A DNA stretch of 48,289 nt from Gryganskiella cystojenkinii. Taxonomy: Eukaryota; Mortierellomycota; Mortierellomycetes; Mortierellales; Mortierellaceae. A program made the translations under genes and the position numbers. Shown in pieces: positions 1 to 11,289 of this stretch. A model generated the notes under the pieces. The model was given only the letters and a program-made list of their open reading frames with translations. It did no database searches and was not told the origin of the DNA. The stretch spans positions 1 through 48,289 of the forward strand of contig JAAAIG010000212.1 of the NCBI GenBank assembly GCA_015852425.1, read 5' to 3'. Each line of letters begins with the position of its first letter. The first letter of the stretch is position 1.

Positions 1-38
1 TTTTTCTGTTCATCGAAGGGTTGTAGATCTTGAAATGT

Positions 39-209
39 TCACTGTAAGACATCGCCTAGGGAATTGCAGTTGCCAGTCCAGCCAATATAGGAAGGGACAC
101 CCGCGGTCCAGGTCGACTCAGTCGTCGGGTTGTTGATCTGCAGCATATCAGCACTGGCCAAGGCTATCAATAAGGAGGCTGTGACGGTGAAGGAGGAGGT
201 AAACTTCAT
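39..209 (-). CDS. Kre9/Knh1-like secreted cell-wall protein, 5' part, possibly broken
   Basis: The start ATG lies at 209-207 and is followed by a clear signal peptide (about residues 1-20, hydrophobic core SLLIALASA). Next comes the opening of an immunoglobulin-like Kre9/Knh1 N-terminal domain: an INNPTTESTWTAG stretch, then the conserved IGWTGNC. Family members are secreted, often Ser/Thr-rich and GPI-anchored, and act at the cell wall. The frame stops at 41-39 after 56 residues, just where the domain should continue. I see no GT-AG intron that would bypass the stop. The window ends 38 bases later, so either a small frameshift or pseudogenization has occurred, or the rest uses a splice I cannot see. 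The signal peptide and motif are seen; the family call is inference. Confidence 0.6.
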   Translation of the reverse strand: MKFTSSFTVTASLLIALASADMLQINNPTTESTWTAGVPSYIGWTGNCNSLGDVLQ

Positions 210-1407
210 GGCTGACTTGATGTGGGACGTGGTTGGCAAGGATGAAGTAGTGTACGTCGAGGAAATGAAGAAATAAGAAAGGTGGCCATTTATGACTGTG
301 GCCGCAAGAGGAGGATCTAAAAATGGAAGATGATGATGCATTGCGGATAAGATCTGATCTGAAATGGGTGCAGAAAAGAAATGGGAAAGCAGGAAAAAAA
401 AGGGGAGGGACGCCGAAGAGATCAGAGTACCATACAACTGGACAACTGGCTTGTGGCAGCCAAGAGTTCACAGCGACGCTGGTTTTGGATCCTTCAATGT
501 CAGCTCTTTCTCTGATCCTAGCATCGAATTCGTCGGACGCGTTGCGATGCTTTGTTCGCTCGGCGCTGTTTTATTTCTTGAGCATCCTTCTTCTCATGCC
601 ACATATAAAGAGGTCCACCGCCTACTCAAAAAATATTCCTCCTTCAACTGACAACCATTTGTGAATTTTAGACATCGCCATAATTTTCCCGAGGGTCAGG
701 CCGAGTCCACTGTTATCTGGTTCTCGATTGCCAAGGTCATCGAGTCGAAGTACAAGGTCAACCCAGCTGATGCCACGGTATTTGCCCCACGCAATGGGCG
801 ACTTACATCCATATCGAGGGCGAGGTCTACCTCAACCATATCCATGTAGAAATTTTATAGGAGATCCATAACATGCTGTTTCTTTTTGATGAAGGCTGAC
901 TAACCGCCACCTCTAATATCCTGCATCTGAGCGCGAAAGACCTATCACAAGTCTCCCCTCTCTCTTTCGTGTCTTTCAACAGAAATATCGACATGGTTTT
1001 GAAAAGAAGACCAACAAACATGCTGGTCTACGTAAAATTTTTCACTGAAAGACAAAGTAACAACCATAATAAAAGAGAAATAGATATCTCGCGTTTCTGC
1101 CTCAAAGGTCAAACAGAGTGCACGACAGATTATTTGAGCGGAGGGTAGCTAGAACGAAAAGCAAGTACACTATCTGGGACCCCTGTGAGTATTTGTGATT
1201 GCGATCCTCAAGAATCTCGATTCGCTCTGATGTCAGGCCCTGCTGTCCTTCAAAGGAATCCTTGCAGTGCGTCTTAGAACCTCAAAGGCACACGATAGAT
1301 CTTGATTCTTCCCTACCCCTTATTTTCTCATATTGCCCTCTTTAATTTTATTCTCCCGACCAGCTGCCTTCTTTTCTTCCTTTCATTCTTGTAATCCATC
1401 ACACGCA
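210..1407. other. Divergent intergenic region with a possible gene fragment at 661-858
   Basis: This stretch separates the Kre9-like gene (-) from the CotH gene (+) and should hold both promoters. The last ~100 bases before 1408 are CT-rich, as is usual for fungal leaders. Inside it, 661-849 (+) encodes a protein-like run (EGQAESTVIWFSIAKVIESK region). Another frame reading ATYIHIEGEVYLN and ending in a stop at 856-858 follows immediately. The two frames are not joined by any intron I can see, so this looks like a frameshifted remnant of an unidentified gene. Confidence in the remnant is low. Confidence 0.25.
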
Positions 1408-3274
1408 ATGCAGATCCTTCTTCTCTCAGGTCTCTTAACCCTGGCATCCAGCGTTTTGGCAGATGGTAAGAACCCCCTCACCCTCCTTCTGTCTCCCCAC
1501 CCTAATGTACTACCCAACGCAACGATGGAGCCAACAGTAACATAGAGTGGACGGCTTTGCCCTTCTCACATCTCTTCCCCACCATAACAACAATCCTATG
1601 CCACAATTGTACCAAACCCGTCCTTGAGGCACACAGATGCGCGCCGCCGCCTTGCATCCGTTTCACACGATGGCATTTCTCTCTGTTCAATCATTGTAAC
1701 TCTAATTAATCTCTTGATCTCTATATCCAGTCACCTACAACCTAATCGGTTTCCCTGATGCTGCAGCCAACTCTTTCGCCGTTGAGATCAACAAGAAGTT
1801 ATACCCTTTACGGACATCCCAGGCATCGTTCCCATTGTGGTCTGCTACGGTCGCTGGCGTTTCTGCCTCAGCAGACTACCGATATGTGCAACTTAACAAC
1901 AAGAAAAAGGCTGTCCTGCGCGAGGAATTTGTGCGGCAGTTGACCGACACAGACACCACCCCAAACGAGTTTTTCAACCGTCAGGAAACCTTCACCACCT
2001 TGCCCTCGATCAAGCAGGTCTACAAGGATGTTCGTCCAAAGTCCCTTGGGGCCTTTGACAGCTCTCAGATCGCCACTATGCACTTTACTGCCGATCCTGA
2101 CGAGTTTACCGACATGATGAACAACCCAACGGATAAAAATCGCAAGCCTCTCAGGGCTGGCTTTAAGTTTATTAACGCCAACACCGTCTACTCGGTCGAC
2201 GAGGTCAAGCTCCAGGTTTCTGGCCATAATTCGCGCAAGCACAGGAAGGTGTCGCTGAAAGTCAAGTTTCACAGGAAGAGGGGGGAGATGCTCTTTGGTA
2301 ACGCAGTCATCAAGCTGCGTGCAGAATACGTCGACCCAACCATGCTCCGAGAGAAGTTGTACATTGATATTCTCAACTCGATTGGCGTGCCCTCTTCTCA
2401 AGCAAGCTACTGTCGTGTCTATGTCAATGGCAAACCACACGGTTTTTTTCTGATGGTTGAGGACTTGGAAGAGTCCATGCTGATGCGCACAGTCCACCGC
2501 GGTGCCATCAAGGAGGAGAAGGCGTTGGGTGCACTGTACAAGATGGGAACCCGCGAATCCACCCTGAAGTATGTTGGCCCACACACCGATAACTATGAAC
2601 CATGGAGGTACAAAAACGTGGTCCGTGGCAACAACCCCAAAGATGAGCCCATGAAGCAGATTATTGGCTTTATGAAGGACATTCGGGACTGGGACCCTGC
2701 TGATGCTGAAGGAGTTGCATACTGGAATGAACGCCTGGACCTCGATGGCTTTTTACGCTCAATGGCACTTGAGTACATGGCTGGTGCCTGGGACTCTTTC
2801 TGGTGGAATGGCAACAACTATTTTATGTACTACAATCCACAGCGCGAGGTGTGGCAGTTTCTCCCCTCGGATTTTGACCACTCTTTCAGCAGTGGCGGCA
2901 ACCGCGTCGAAACTGAGACACCATACAAGAAATATGCGCAGAATGGCCGATTCACCTTCAAGAACCACCCCCTGGTGGCCAAGCTCATCTTCAAGAATAA
3001 GGACATCAACAAAAAGTTTGAGACCATCCTGCACACCATCACTCAAGATGTCTTCAGTAGTGCTGAACTGGAATCGCGCATCCAAGCGTACGAGACACAG
3101 ATTGAACAGGAAGTTGAGTGGGATATTTCGATTGACCGCTCCGAGCTACCCGGAACGGAAGTACCCGACTTGTCCGTCGTCAAGTTCCATAAATCGATCT
3201 GGAAAATCCACAATGGCGTTGTTCCCTGGATCAGAGGTCGTGCCAAGAGCAATACACGCCAGAATAATCAGTGA
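1408..3274 (+). CDS. Secreted CotH-family (spore-coat CotH kinase-like) protein
   Basis: Two exons, 1408-1465 and 1731-3274, with a 265-bp GT-AG intron, give 533 residues. The start is the ATG that opens a signal peptide (QILLLSGLLTLASSVLA). The join restores VTYNLIGFPD in frame. The CotH signature is clear: LRAEYVDPTMLREKL at residues ~215-229, with the Asp and the MLREKL helix typical of the family, then NNYFMYYN near 380 and the DFDHSF metal/ATP-site motif near residues 400-405. In bacteria CotH phosphorylates spore-coat proteins. In Mucorales, CotH proteins are surface invasins, but Mortierella relatives also carry many copies of unknown role. No C-terminal hydrophobic GPI-type tail is visible, so it is probably secreted rather than anchored. 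The long intron sits right after the signal peptide. Confidence 0.9.
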
Positions 3275-6200
3275 AAAGTTGCTAGTGTTTTAAATTGGGA
3301 AAGCGAAAGGATACAGTCGCAGGGGTTACTATCCTTTGTAGTTTTGGGGGTGCAGTGACTATTCACATGAGACTCCTATGCAACTCACAAGCGTCTGATA
3401 TTGAGGACCACTGGGAAAATGCAGATTGGCTTCTCTTTGTCGGTGATGGCACTATTGAGAGAGTCCTCCAGCCATGGTGTCCAACCACTCTCAAGTTGTC
3501 CTGATGCTTTCTGGTGCCATCCATCATAAACGATCTCATTGACAAAGCCTATCCAGACCTTGCTGGACTCTTTTGATGAGGTTGGTGACGATGATGTCTT
3601 TCCCAGATATCTCAGCGACGGCGTCATTTTAAATTCCTCGAGCGGAGAGGCCGACAAAGTCAATGCAGTCTTGGTCAATTCAATCCCTGGAGATGCATGG
3701 GATCTGCACTCAGTGGATTCAATAATGAGCGATGGCGATGACAGCGTGAATTCCCTCACAACCTCATGTCTTCATCCCTTCCGCCTCTCCACCGAGGACT
3801 CATTAGGCACTACGGCTATCTTTGCCCTCGTTCAAAAAAAGAAAAGAAAAAGAAAAAGATGGCCTGCAGAAAACAAAAGCAAAAAAATCTGGGTCTCCTT
3901 GTGCAGAGCAAAAAAAAAAAGGAAACTCACTCTCCTTCTCAAGCAAAGCTGACTGCTGTTCGCGCTGAAAGTAAAGTGTGTGTGTTGAACGTGCCGCGGT
4001 TGTTCGTAAGCTCCTTGTTACTGAGCACACCGTCGTCGTTGACAAAAAGCGACAGAAGGTGTTTGAATGAACACAGTTTGTAACAAAGCTGTCAAGGTGG
4101 GTGGAGAACTAGACCAAGGGAAAACCCCAATGCGAAGGCACTCATTGACTGAACATTTTGATGCAATCGGCAAACGAGTTGTTGATCTCACAGAGTGCGT
4201 GTCGATCGCAGCCTCAGTGAAGGGCAGTGAGAGCAGAGAACAACGAGAGAAAACGAGTGCTGGCTGTGCAAGAGTTGAAATACCAACAAAAAAAAGTGAG
4301 CTTGGTTTTGAACGGAACAGAGGTTCCAGAGACATCCATTCCGAAGACATGAATACAACAGAGCGTTGCTCGTTGTTGCTCGAGAGAAAACGTCGAAGCG
4401 AATTGATGATTGAAAAAGAATGCAACGAGAAAACGAGAAATGAGCAATGGTGAAAGGAAGGAATGAGGGCAGAAATGACGTTGCAAGGAAAGAAGAGAGT
4501 TGTATCTTGTAAAACAAGCAAAGCTGACTTTTCTGCGTCTGTAACTAACACATGGCAGGAAAAGACTGAGCAACAGGCGGAAGGAGGGTGGAATCGACGT
4601 GAGAGTGATGAGAGAGAGAGGAGACAAGGGAGGAAGTAGGCAGAAACGAATGTTGGGCTAGAAAGTAAAAAGCAAACAAACAATTGCAGATACCTCTGCT
4701 TTTTCGTGAAGTGAATGAGAATGAGAATGAGACTTACAGAGCATGGTGGGGAAGGTGGGGAGAGTAGAGACCTGACGGTGATGGGGTCGGTGCAGAAAAG
4801 GCGATGCAGATCAGAAAGAAAAAAAGTTTTTGTGGTCGAGACACCTCGAACAAAAAATTTGCATATCCTCCGGTCCTCTTTTTTAAAGCCTGATGCCACG
4901 TCCTTCGGTGTCTTTTGTGTCAGTCCTGTTTCTTCTTATCATCCAGCCATGACTCCAAGCATTTGCCAGTTCTCGTTATCATGCATAGTCGGTGCTATGC
5001 AAGCAGCCAAGACCGGTCGCCAGAATGGTCGATATTGAAAGTGAGTGGGGAGTAGTTTTCGAGAAAGCCAGAGAATGCTCTGGTCTCCAGTATTTTTTAT
5101 ATACAAATGACTGACAAAGAATTAACTTTTGGCAGTACGCATTGCCCTATCTCTCAAGTCGTTGGGGAAGGTGGGTTGAGTTGTCTACTCAATGATGTGG
5201 CGGACATGATGACGGAGCGAAGGGTCGGTTCTGAGCTTGTGGAAAGCAGTGAATACACCAAAACTAAGACCAGCGGATACAAAGGTGATGAGAGGCACCA
5301 CATCAGTGGTTGGCTTTAAACCGCGAGCAGCCGTGCGGAGAAGACGAGCGGTATGCATTTCTTTGATAAAGGTTTATGGATAGAGGGGAGATAGAGAGAG
5401 TGTTGTGTAAATGAGAGAAAAAAGATAATCAAGACAGGTTGTGTTGCGTGTGTGTTTATGAAGGGGAAAGAAAAATCCGACAGAGACGCGTTCAACAAAT
5501 AGTCATCGTTGCATCAGGAACAGGTGAACCCTGTGCAATCACAAATTATGCATGTCTGCTTCAGGTCTCCTTCGTTTACCGGTCGCAGCCTTTTTTACCT
5601 GTCTTCTTTCCGCTTCTTTTTATCAACCTCTCTTCTTCTCTAGTCCATGATTCCGTCACCGTTGTCATCTCCATCGACGTACTTCATGCTCGATTGCACG
5701 GTGTACTCGCATACGTGCGGACACGGGCACTCTTCTTTTTCTAACCGACCCCCTCCCTCATTTTCTAAGCCATTATGCGCGAAACGATTGTAAAGATGTA
5801 GAGTTGGTTGCTGATATTCGTTCCACTGTAAGTCCTCACTACTCTGATGCTATAGACTGGTCCCTGTCCGAGATGGCCCTGAAGATGGCTTAGCTGAGAG
5901 GGAGATGTGTGGGAGCGAAGCACGAAATGAACAGCGCAGCTATACTGGCAGGAATAGGAACAGAAATGGTAGAGCCACGCGGAGGAAGATTGAAAGAGTG
6001 AACGGAGCTTGTTTTTTGATCTGTCACAGCAGCATAGCGGCAGCAACCTAGCCGCCCGACAACCCTGGTCCACGGATGCAGGGTAGGTAGGGCGTGTGGC
6101 TGGCAAAAATTAACTTTTTTCGTATCGGGATGACTCTTCACAAGATAATGTCCGAAGGATGTGAATGAGCCTAACCCATCATCAATAAAGCTCTGACTTG

Positions 6201-6844
6201 ATTGCTGTCCAGTCTTGCGATGTTGAAATCTCTGCGAAAAGTGTAGAGTAACTGCGATTCAGGGGAACCAAGGAGTGGGAGGAGGGGGGACGAGGATATC
6301 GAGACCATATCGAAAAGGGAACCGTGACCAGACAAGCATGGACCGTAACTCGCTTTCTCTGAGTCTCAGTGGAGTAGAAACTTCGCTAAATACGGAGGAA
6401 GTCATGGTCGCGTACTACGCACCTCTTTTTAACATCGCCGTCGTCGGTAACGCATTGGCCTGAAATCCTCTCAGCGGGCTACGGACCTTGGTCATCCAGA
6501 GACATCGTGGACAATTGGGACAAACAGCGCAAGAGGCGCCGCTCTAAACAAAAAATAAAACACCCGAAGAAATATTGTGGATGGTCAATGCGCGGATTTT
6601 TGTTCGTCGTGACAACAACGACTCTGACTTGCATCGAATGGCATCCATCCAACAATGACGTGGGTTCAAATCATCGCTAGAAGCGCAGTCCATGCATGAC
6701 CTTTGATGAAATTTCCACTTAAAAAGATCCACTCCACTTCTTTGTTCTTTTTCACACACACATCTTTTTTTCACACACACACACAAACACACACGGACAA
6801 ACAAACACCACTCTCACGCTCTTTTGTTAATCATTCACCAAATC
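3275..6844. other. 3.5-kb region without a convincing gene; purine-skewed plus strand
   Basis: Open frames here are short or low in complexity and show no recognizable family. From about 3830 to 5100 the plus strand is strongly A/G-rich, with A runs at 3834-3860 and 3909-3920, so the minus strand reads as long pyrimidine tracts. This creates artificial open frames rich in Ser, Phe and Leu. A weak protein-like frame at 3385-3759 (-), reading SPLEEFKMTPSLRYLGK, and its plus-strand mirror (SFDEVGDDDVFPRY) could not be told apart or assigned. The final ~110 bases (6735-6840) form the CT/CA-rich leader of the next gene. Confidence 0.5.
6735..6844 (+). promoter_or_regulatory. Pyrimidine/CA-rich leader of the questin-oxidase-like gene
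   Basis: Just upstream of the start at 6845, the plus strand is CT- and CA-rich, including a (CA)n-type microsatellite at about 6751-6797. CT-rich tracts directly before the ATG are usual for fungal core promoters and 5' leaders. No TATA box stands out. The ATG context (caaatcATGG) is good because of the G at +4. Confidence 0.35.
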
Positions 6845-8334
6845 ATGGCTGCTGCGATTGTTGCAAATACTCTTTTCACTCCACAGATCCCGTCCAAAAG
6901 TATCTCCCTGGCCCTTCCTGGAATTACCAGGCAGGCCAGGGAAACTGTCGCTGAACTGCTAAAGGAGAACCACTACAAGAACCACTGCTTCTTCAACGAC
7001 CGGGGTTTCCACAATCACTTGACTCACGCCGTCCTTGCCAGTTACTCATTGGGTGCATCACCTGAGAGACTGCGAGCCATTTATGAGAGTCATGCAGTGG
7101 ACCAACGTCCCATCGGTTCCGTGAAAAAGTCCTTCACATCCTCGGACTGGAAATCCGAGATTGGCAACCATGACTTTTACGCCTCCTATCTCGAATTCTT
7201 CCGAAAAGAGGTCCCAAAGCTCGGTCGTGTCGAGGCCATCGTCAAGTACGCCTTCGATGCAGATGTTGTTGGTAGAACCTTCTCAGGCGCGTTCCACCCA
7301 CTCATCCATCTTGGATATGGAGTTGATTTCGGTGTGGACGCCATGGTGGCAGAGGGTCTGTCGATGATGGCGGTCACTTCCAACATGATGAAGCCGTTCA
7401 TCGTTTTGCCTGCGACCACGGTCGAGAGAGTGACTAGCAAAATGGTGTCACAGCTTTCAGTTTCGGAGAAGACCTTGTCTCCAAAGACAGTCGTCGATAT
7501 CTTGAATGTGATTCGTGAAAACCATGCACTGGATGACGTTACCTCCTTCCCTTCTACCGACAAGTTCAATGATGTTGCAACGAGCAAAGTGGCGGCATCG
7601 GAGATCCAGAAAGTTCTCTCTGCATGGCACATTGAAGGTAGAGGAACTGTTTCTACAAAAAAAAAAAAAAAAAATTTCATTGTTTTTTAGAGATAATTTT
7701 TTTTTTTTTTTTTTGGATTTCATTCCCGCCACTATTAGATACCATCCAAGATGTCGACCTTAAGGCCATGGACCTGTATAAGGCTTGCTGTTTGGCCCTC
7801 GGTGGAACTGGGCTACGCAACGGAAAAATGAAGCAAGACTTTTTCTTGTAAGTATTGATATTTGACCTTCGGTTGGCCAAAGTGGTTCTAAAATGGTACT
7901 TACGGCTTGACCACTTACTAACTAGCCATTGTATTACTAGGATGCATGCTTTGACTTCGGTCCTCTTTGTTCACAAACTAGTCCACGTTTTGCCTCCAGC
8001 ATACGCCGTCTCGTGTTTGAAGTCACACCTTGGCGCAACCCTTGCGTTTTATATTGGATGCGGGCGTCCTGCTTTTGATGTCAAGGCATTGCTCGACTAC
8101 CACGGCAAGCAACGTTTGGACTCGACCAACCCTTGGCTGTCGGTGATCAAACATGCCGTTGACATTGATGAGGTTCATGTCACCAAAGTTGTCCGTTCAT
8201 GTGCCCTGGGCGATACTCTCTTTGGCGCCGAGGAATCGTTTTCGCAGCTGTTATTGAACACTGCGCAGATGTCTTTGGACAAGAAAGGCGACTGGGACTT
8301 TGATGGTGTGGGGTGGCCCGAGACTTGGAAATAA
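6845..8334 (+). CDS. Questin-oxidase-like protein (DUF4243, Baeyer-Villiger-type oxidase family)
   Basis: Three exons, 6845-7637, 7739-7847 and 7941-8334, give 431 residues. The introns (101 and 93 bp) have GTAGAG and GTAAGT donors and join in frame as GDTIQDVD and FFLMHALTS. Family evidence is the motif HNHLTHAVLASYSLGASPERL at residues 56-76, the FHPLIHLGYGVDFGVD block near 150-164, and a His-rich C-terminal half (FVHKL, DYHGK). Known relatives include questin oxidases such as GedK and AflY of aromatic polyketide pathways, which cleave rings with NADPH and O2. No polyketide synthase is in this window, so a role in such a pathway is not supported here, and many fungi carry stand-alone members. 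Intron 1 contains long A and T homopolymers. The start was chosen as the ATG with the best context; an upstream in-frame start at 6824 lacks family similarity. Confidence 0.88.
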
Positions 8335-9455
8335 TTGAGAGCCTTTCCCACAAAAAAAAGAAAATGTTCATAAAACGGGCATGCGTCCCATTTCACTCGC
8401 GTTTTTTTGTGATCGTGCTGCTTTGTGAGACGCGGAACATAGTTTCCATTTGGGCAATCCGCCGCTGCCACAGTCAATCCGGAATTATTGGCGTGACCTT
8501 TGTGTTTTTTTTGGCAAAAAAAAGAAGTAATTAGACCTTTCGTTGGTAGTCGCCCATTGACTGTACTTAATCCCTCCCCCTCTCCGATGCCTGGTTTGTC
8601 CATGCTCATCTTCCGGCCTGCAGAGACATCTGGGGCGATACGGTACTAAACAGAAAAGTGTGGGTCGCGTTGGTGGCGAAAAAGGTGATCCACAAAAAAT
8701 TTCAGGCCTAAACTACGTGACCGAAGTGCCAGAGTCGCACTCCCTAGCCTTTGTGTCGACAATCACGCATGAATTTGGTCCTTCAATTTCAATTCGCAAC
8801 ATTGAAAATTGCCCAGCGACTCACTCCTCCCTCTCCCTCTCATAATTCCTGTCACTACTGGCACACCAAGGACCTCTGACAGGAGCTTCCCTTTTCGATG
8901 TAGAAGACATGGCCCTTCCACACTCTTGGCGATCGACGATTGAAAACAAAACCTGTTGGCATGAGGTGCTCGTTGATTACCAGTGGCAACTATAATGACC
9001 TTTCGACCCAGATCTTGTCACATATGCCGATGGGCGCGAATGGGACGCAACTAGATCGACCTGAAGGTGGCCGAGGGTAGCGACTGGAAAGGGATGCGAG
9101 CAATGTTGTCGAATGTAAGGGGATTTTTTGTGATTGTGTTTTAGTGCTTTCGAACACTTCTGGATGAAACCAAACCTTGGGGCGAAAAACCGGAAGTTTA
9201 CGAGAACGACCGCGACCACCTATTCTCGCAACCACGTAAAGAAGTTCAAGTCGCTCTACTCTCACAGCAAATAGCAACAACAACAACATGTCTCCTGTAA
9301 TGCCTGTAATGATGTTCGAAGTAAGTTAGTTTCATGTTCTGCAAAAAGCACAGTTGAAACTTCTCCCCTGCAAAAAACACAGGCAGATTCAAGCACTGCC
9401 AGCGTCTGCCCTTCTCTATTATTTTTATGGTCATCCCTTTTCTTCTTCTCTTTTC
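8335..9455. other. Intergenic region with no gene seen
   Basis: This is the 3' region of the questin-oxidase-like gene followed by about 1 kb without a recognizable coding frame. Frames at 8175-8609 (-) and 8977-9289 (-) are open but have no domain, repeat or splice continuity. The last 40 bases, ending in cactgttggcag, look like a branch/acceptor region for the degenerate exon that follows. Confidence 0.45.
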
Positions 9456-10699
9456 ACTGTTGGCAGAGGACCTGCAGCTTAATCTCGAGGACAACGAGCT
9501 CCTGCTGGAGGAGACGGAGCCAGTGGATACCAAGACGAAGGTATACGAGCACGACCTGGACAACGTGTTCCTGCTAGCCTTCTTCGCCAAGATGGCCTCC
9601 GAGCTGGCATGCGAGCGCCAGGTGGCAGAGCAGTGTCGCTTGAAAATGCAGCGTCCCTGCAAGAGGAAGTGCGTCTGGAGGAAGAACGTCAGGCGATGGA
9701 GGACCAGGATGCGGATGCTGACAAAGGCAAAGAGGTAATATTTTCATGGCACAACTGGGATCTCAATGAATGATGACCGACATACCGGTTCAGTCGCGAC
9801 TCAGGAAAAAAATATCCTTTTTTTTTTGGTGTAGGATACTGTGTACTTCCAGTGTCCTCTTGCCCTAGTCAGATCCGCTGAGGCCCTAAATGGGTGGCCC
9901 TCGTGTTCGACCACATGGACAAGACCCATGGCTGTGTTGTAAGTACCTATGCATCATGCCCTTGAAGTGTCTCTCAAAACCAGCAAGAAAGCTTGGCTGG
10001 CTTTTACAGTACTGTACTACAAACATTTAATCTCTTTATCCGACTCGTTGCTTGTGTGACCAACAGGTTCGAGAGGTCCGAAAGTGAGAACGCCAGCCGG
10101 TTCTCTCCCTTTTTTTATTCCGTTCTTCTAGTCTCTTTGCCGACCATCATCAGGGGGAATGGGGTTGTTTTGGTTTAGTGGGCTGAAGTAATAGTGGCAA
10201 AGTCGACAGAGGTTCAGAGGTTCAGAGTGGGTACATCATACCCACTGCCTTCTTCGACCAGTCTCGACAGAGAATATTGATTTTTGACGATATGACCCAC
10301 GTCGAATTTTCTAGCCACTTTCGTCAAGTCTACACCCGTTCAAAGTATCGACAGCACTCGGACTTGAAGACACCAACCACGCAAATATCGGTAATACCTG
10401 CATGGATACAGAAATTTGATGTACTGGAGGAAACTACGGTTGACAAACATGAAGGATAGCTGTCTTCATTTTCTGCTCTTGTACACGCCGGCTAGAGTGG
10501 ACACTGACCAGTGGTTACGAATCGCTGGTACGAATTCCTTCTCACTCATTTTATTTTTTCAACCTTGCTTGCATCGTACCGTATGATCCTAACCCACGAG
10601 GCTAACGCCAAGAACGAGAACAAGGACGAGGTCGTATTCTGGCCACAGGGGTGCGGATCCTGGACTTGTCATCCCGTCAGAGACAGTTTACCGCTTTGA
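9456..10699 (+). pseudogene. Degenerate multi-exon gene of unknown family
   Basis: Several protein-like segments follow one another on the plus strand but do not join into one frame. The first runs from ~9467 after an acceptor-like cag and reads EDNELLLEETEPVDTKTKVY. Near 9632 the sense frame slips to SLENAASLQEEVRLEEER and ends at a donor-like gtaata at 9736. After acceptor gtgtag (9835) comes DTVYFQCPLALVRSAEAL, then another slip into VALVFDHMDKTHGCV before gtaagt. Later pieces read SGYIIPTAFFDQSRQ (from ~10217), DDMTHVEFSSHFRQVY and EANAKNENKDEVVFW (~10590). Two frame slips and an in-frame stop after the third junction argue for a decayed gene rather than missed introns. I do not recognize the family. 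Sequencing errors could also cause the slips. Confidence 0.4.
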
Positions 10700-11289
10700 A
10701 AGCGACTATTCTCAGTCGAGAAAGGATACTCTCTCCTTTAGAAGCTGCCAGTTAGCTTGATCCTGCTGTTAAGGATATGATTTAGCTAAGACATTATTAA
10801 GCGCAAGGAACGATCCGTCTTTGCGGCAGAAGGTCCTTGAGAGCCTTCTTCTTCAGCACCAATCTGTACCGGAATCTCACAACTCTAACAAAAATATGGT
10901 CAACCAAAGGCAGCAAAACGAAGGAAACGGATTTGAACTGAAAAAAAATCTCTTTTAAGTGCAACGACACCAGAAGAACTCGAGAAAGCATAATAATTTC
11001 GATTCATTTCGCAGAGGCAGACAGCAGGAAGGCGGAGAACCTTATTAAATTAATATTATGCAACATGACAAATCAGCATAGGAGATGGTTGGCGCTCTCG
11101 ATGTGTCAACTTCGACGATGCAACCATACTCCAAGACGACCAACCTTCAGTTGCCTGGTTTTCTCCACAGCGATTGAAAATCTCGGATTCTTTCTATTGG
11201 CAACTTAACACATTGGTTGCTGCTTCCCTTCTGCTACTCTACCTACTGCAACAACAAAAAAAAAAAGTTCAATGGATTTTTACAGCTCT
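10700..11289. other. Intergenic region with no gene seen
   Basis: AT-rich spacer between the decayed gene and the 3' end of the minus-strand coiled-coil gene. It has an A12 run near 11256-11267. No coding frame, repeat or RNA fold stood out. Confidence 0.4.

Noticed and set aside
1868..2584. 238-codon minus-strand frame within the CotH gene
   Set aside because: Antisense shadow of the CotH coding exon.
4018..4899. 293-codon open frame on the minus strand
   Set aside because: It comes from the pyrimidine-rich strand and is low in complexity (Ser/Leu/Phe/Cys runs); no domain, signal or splice support.
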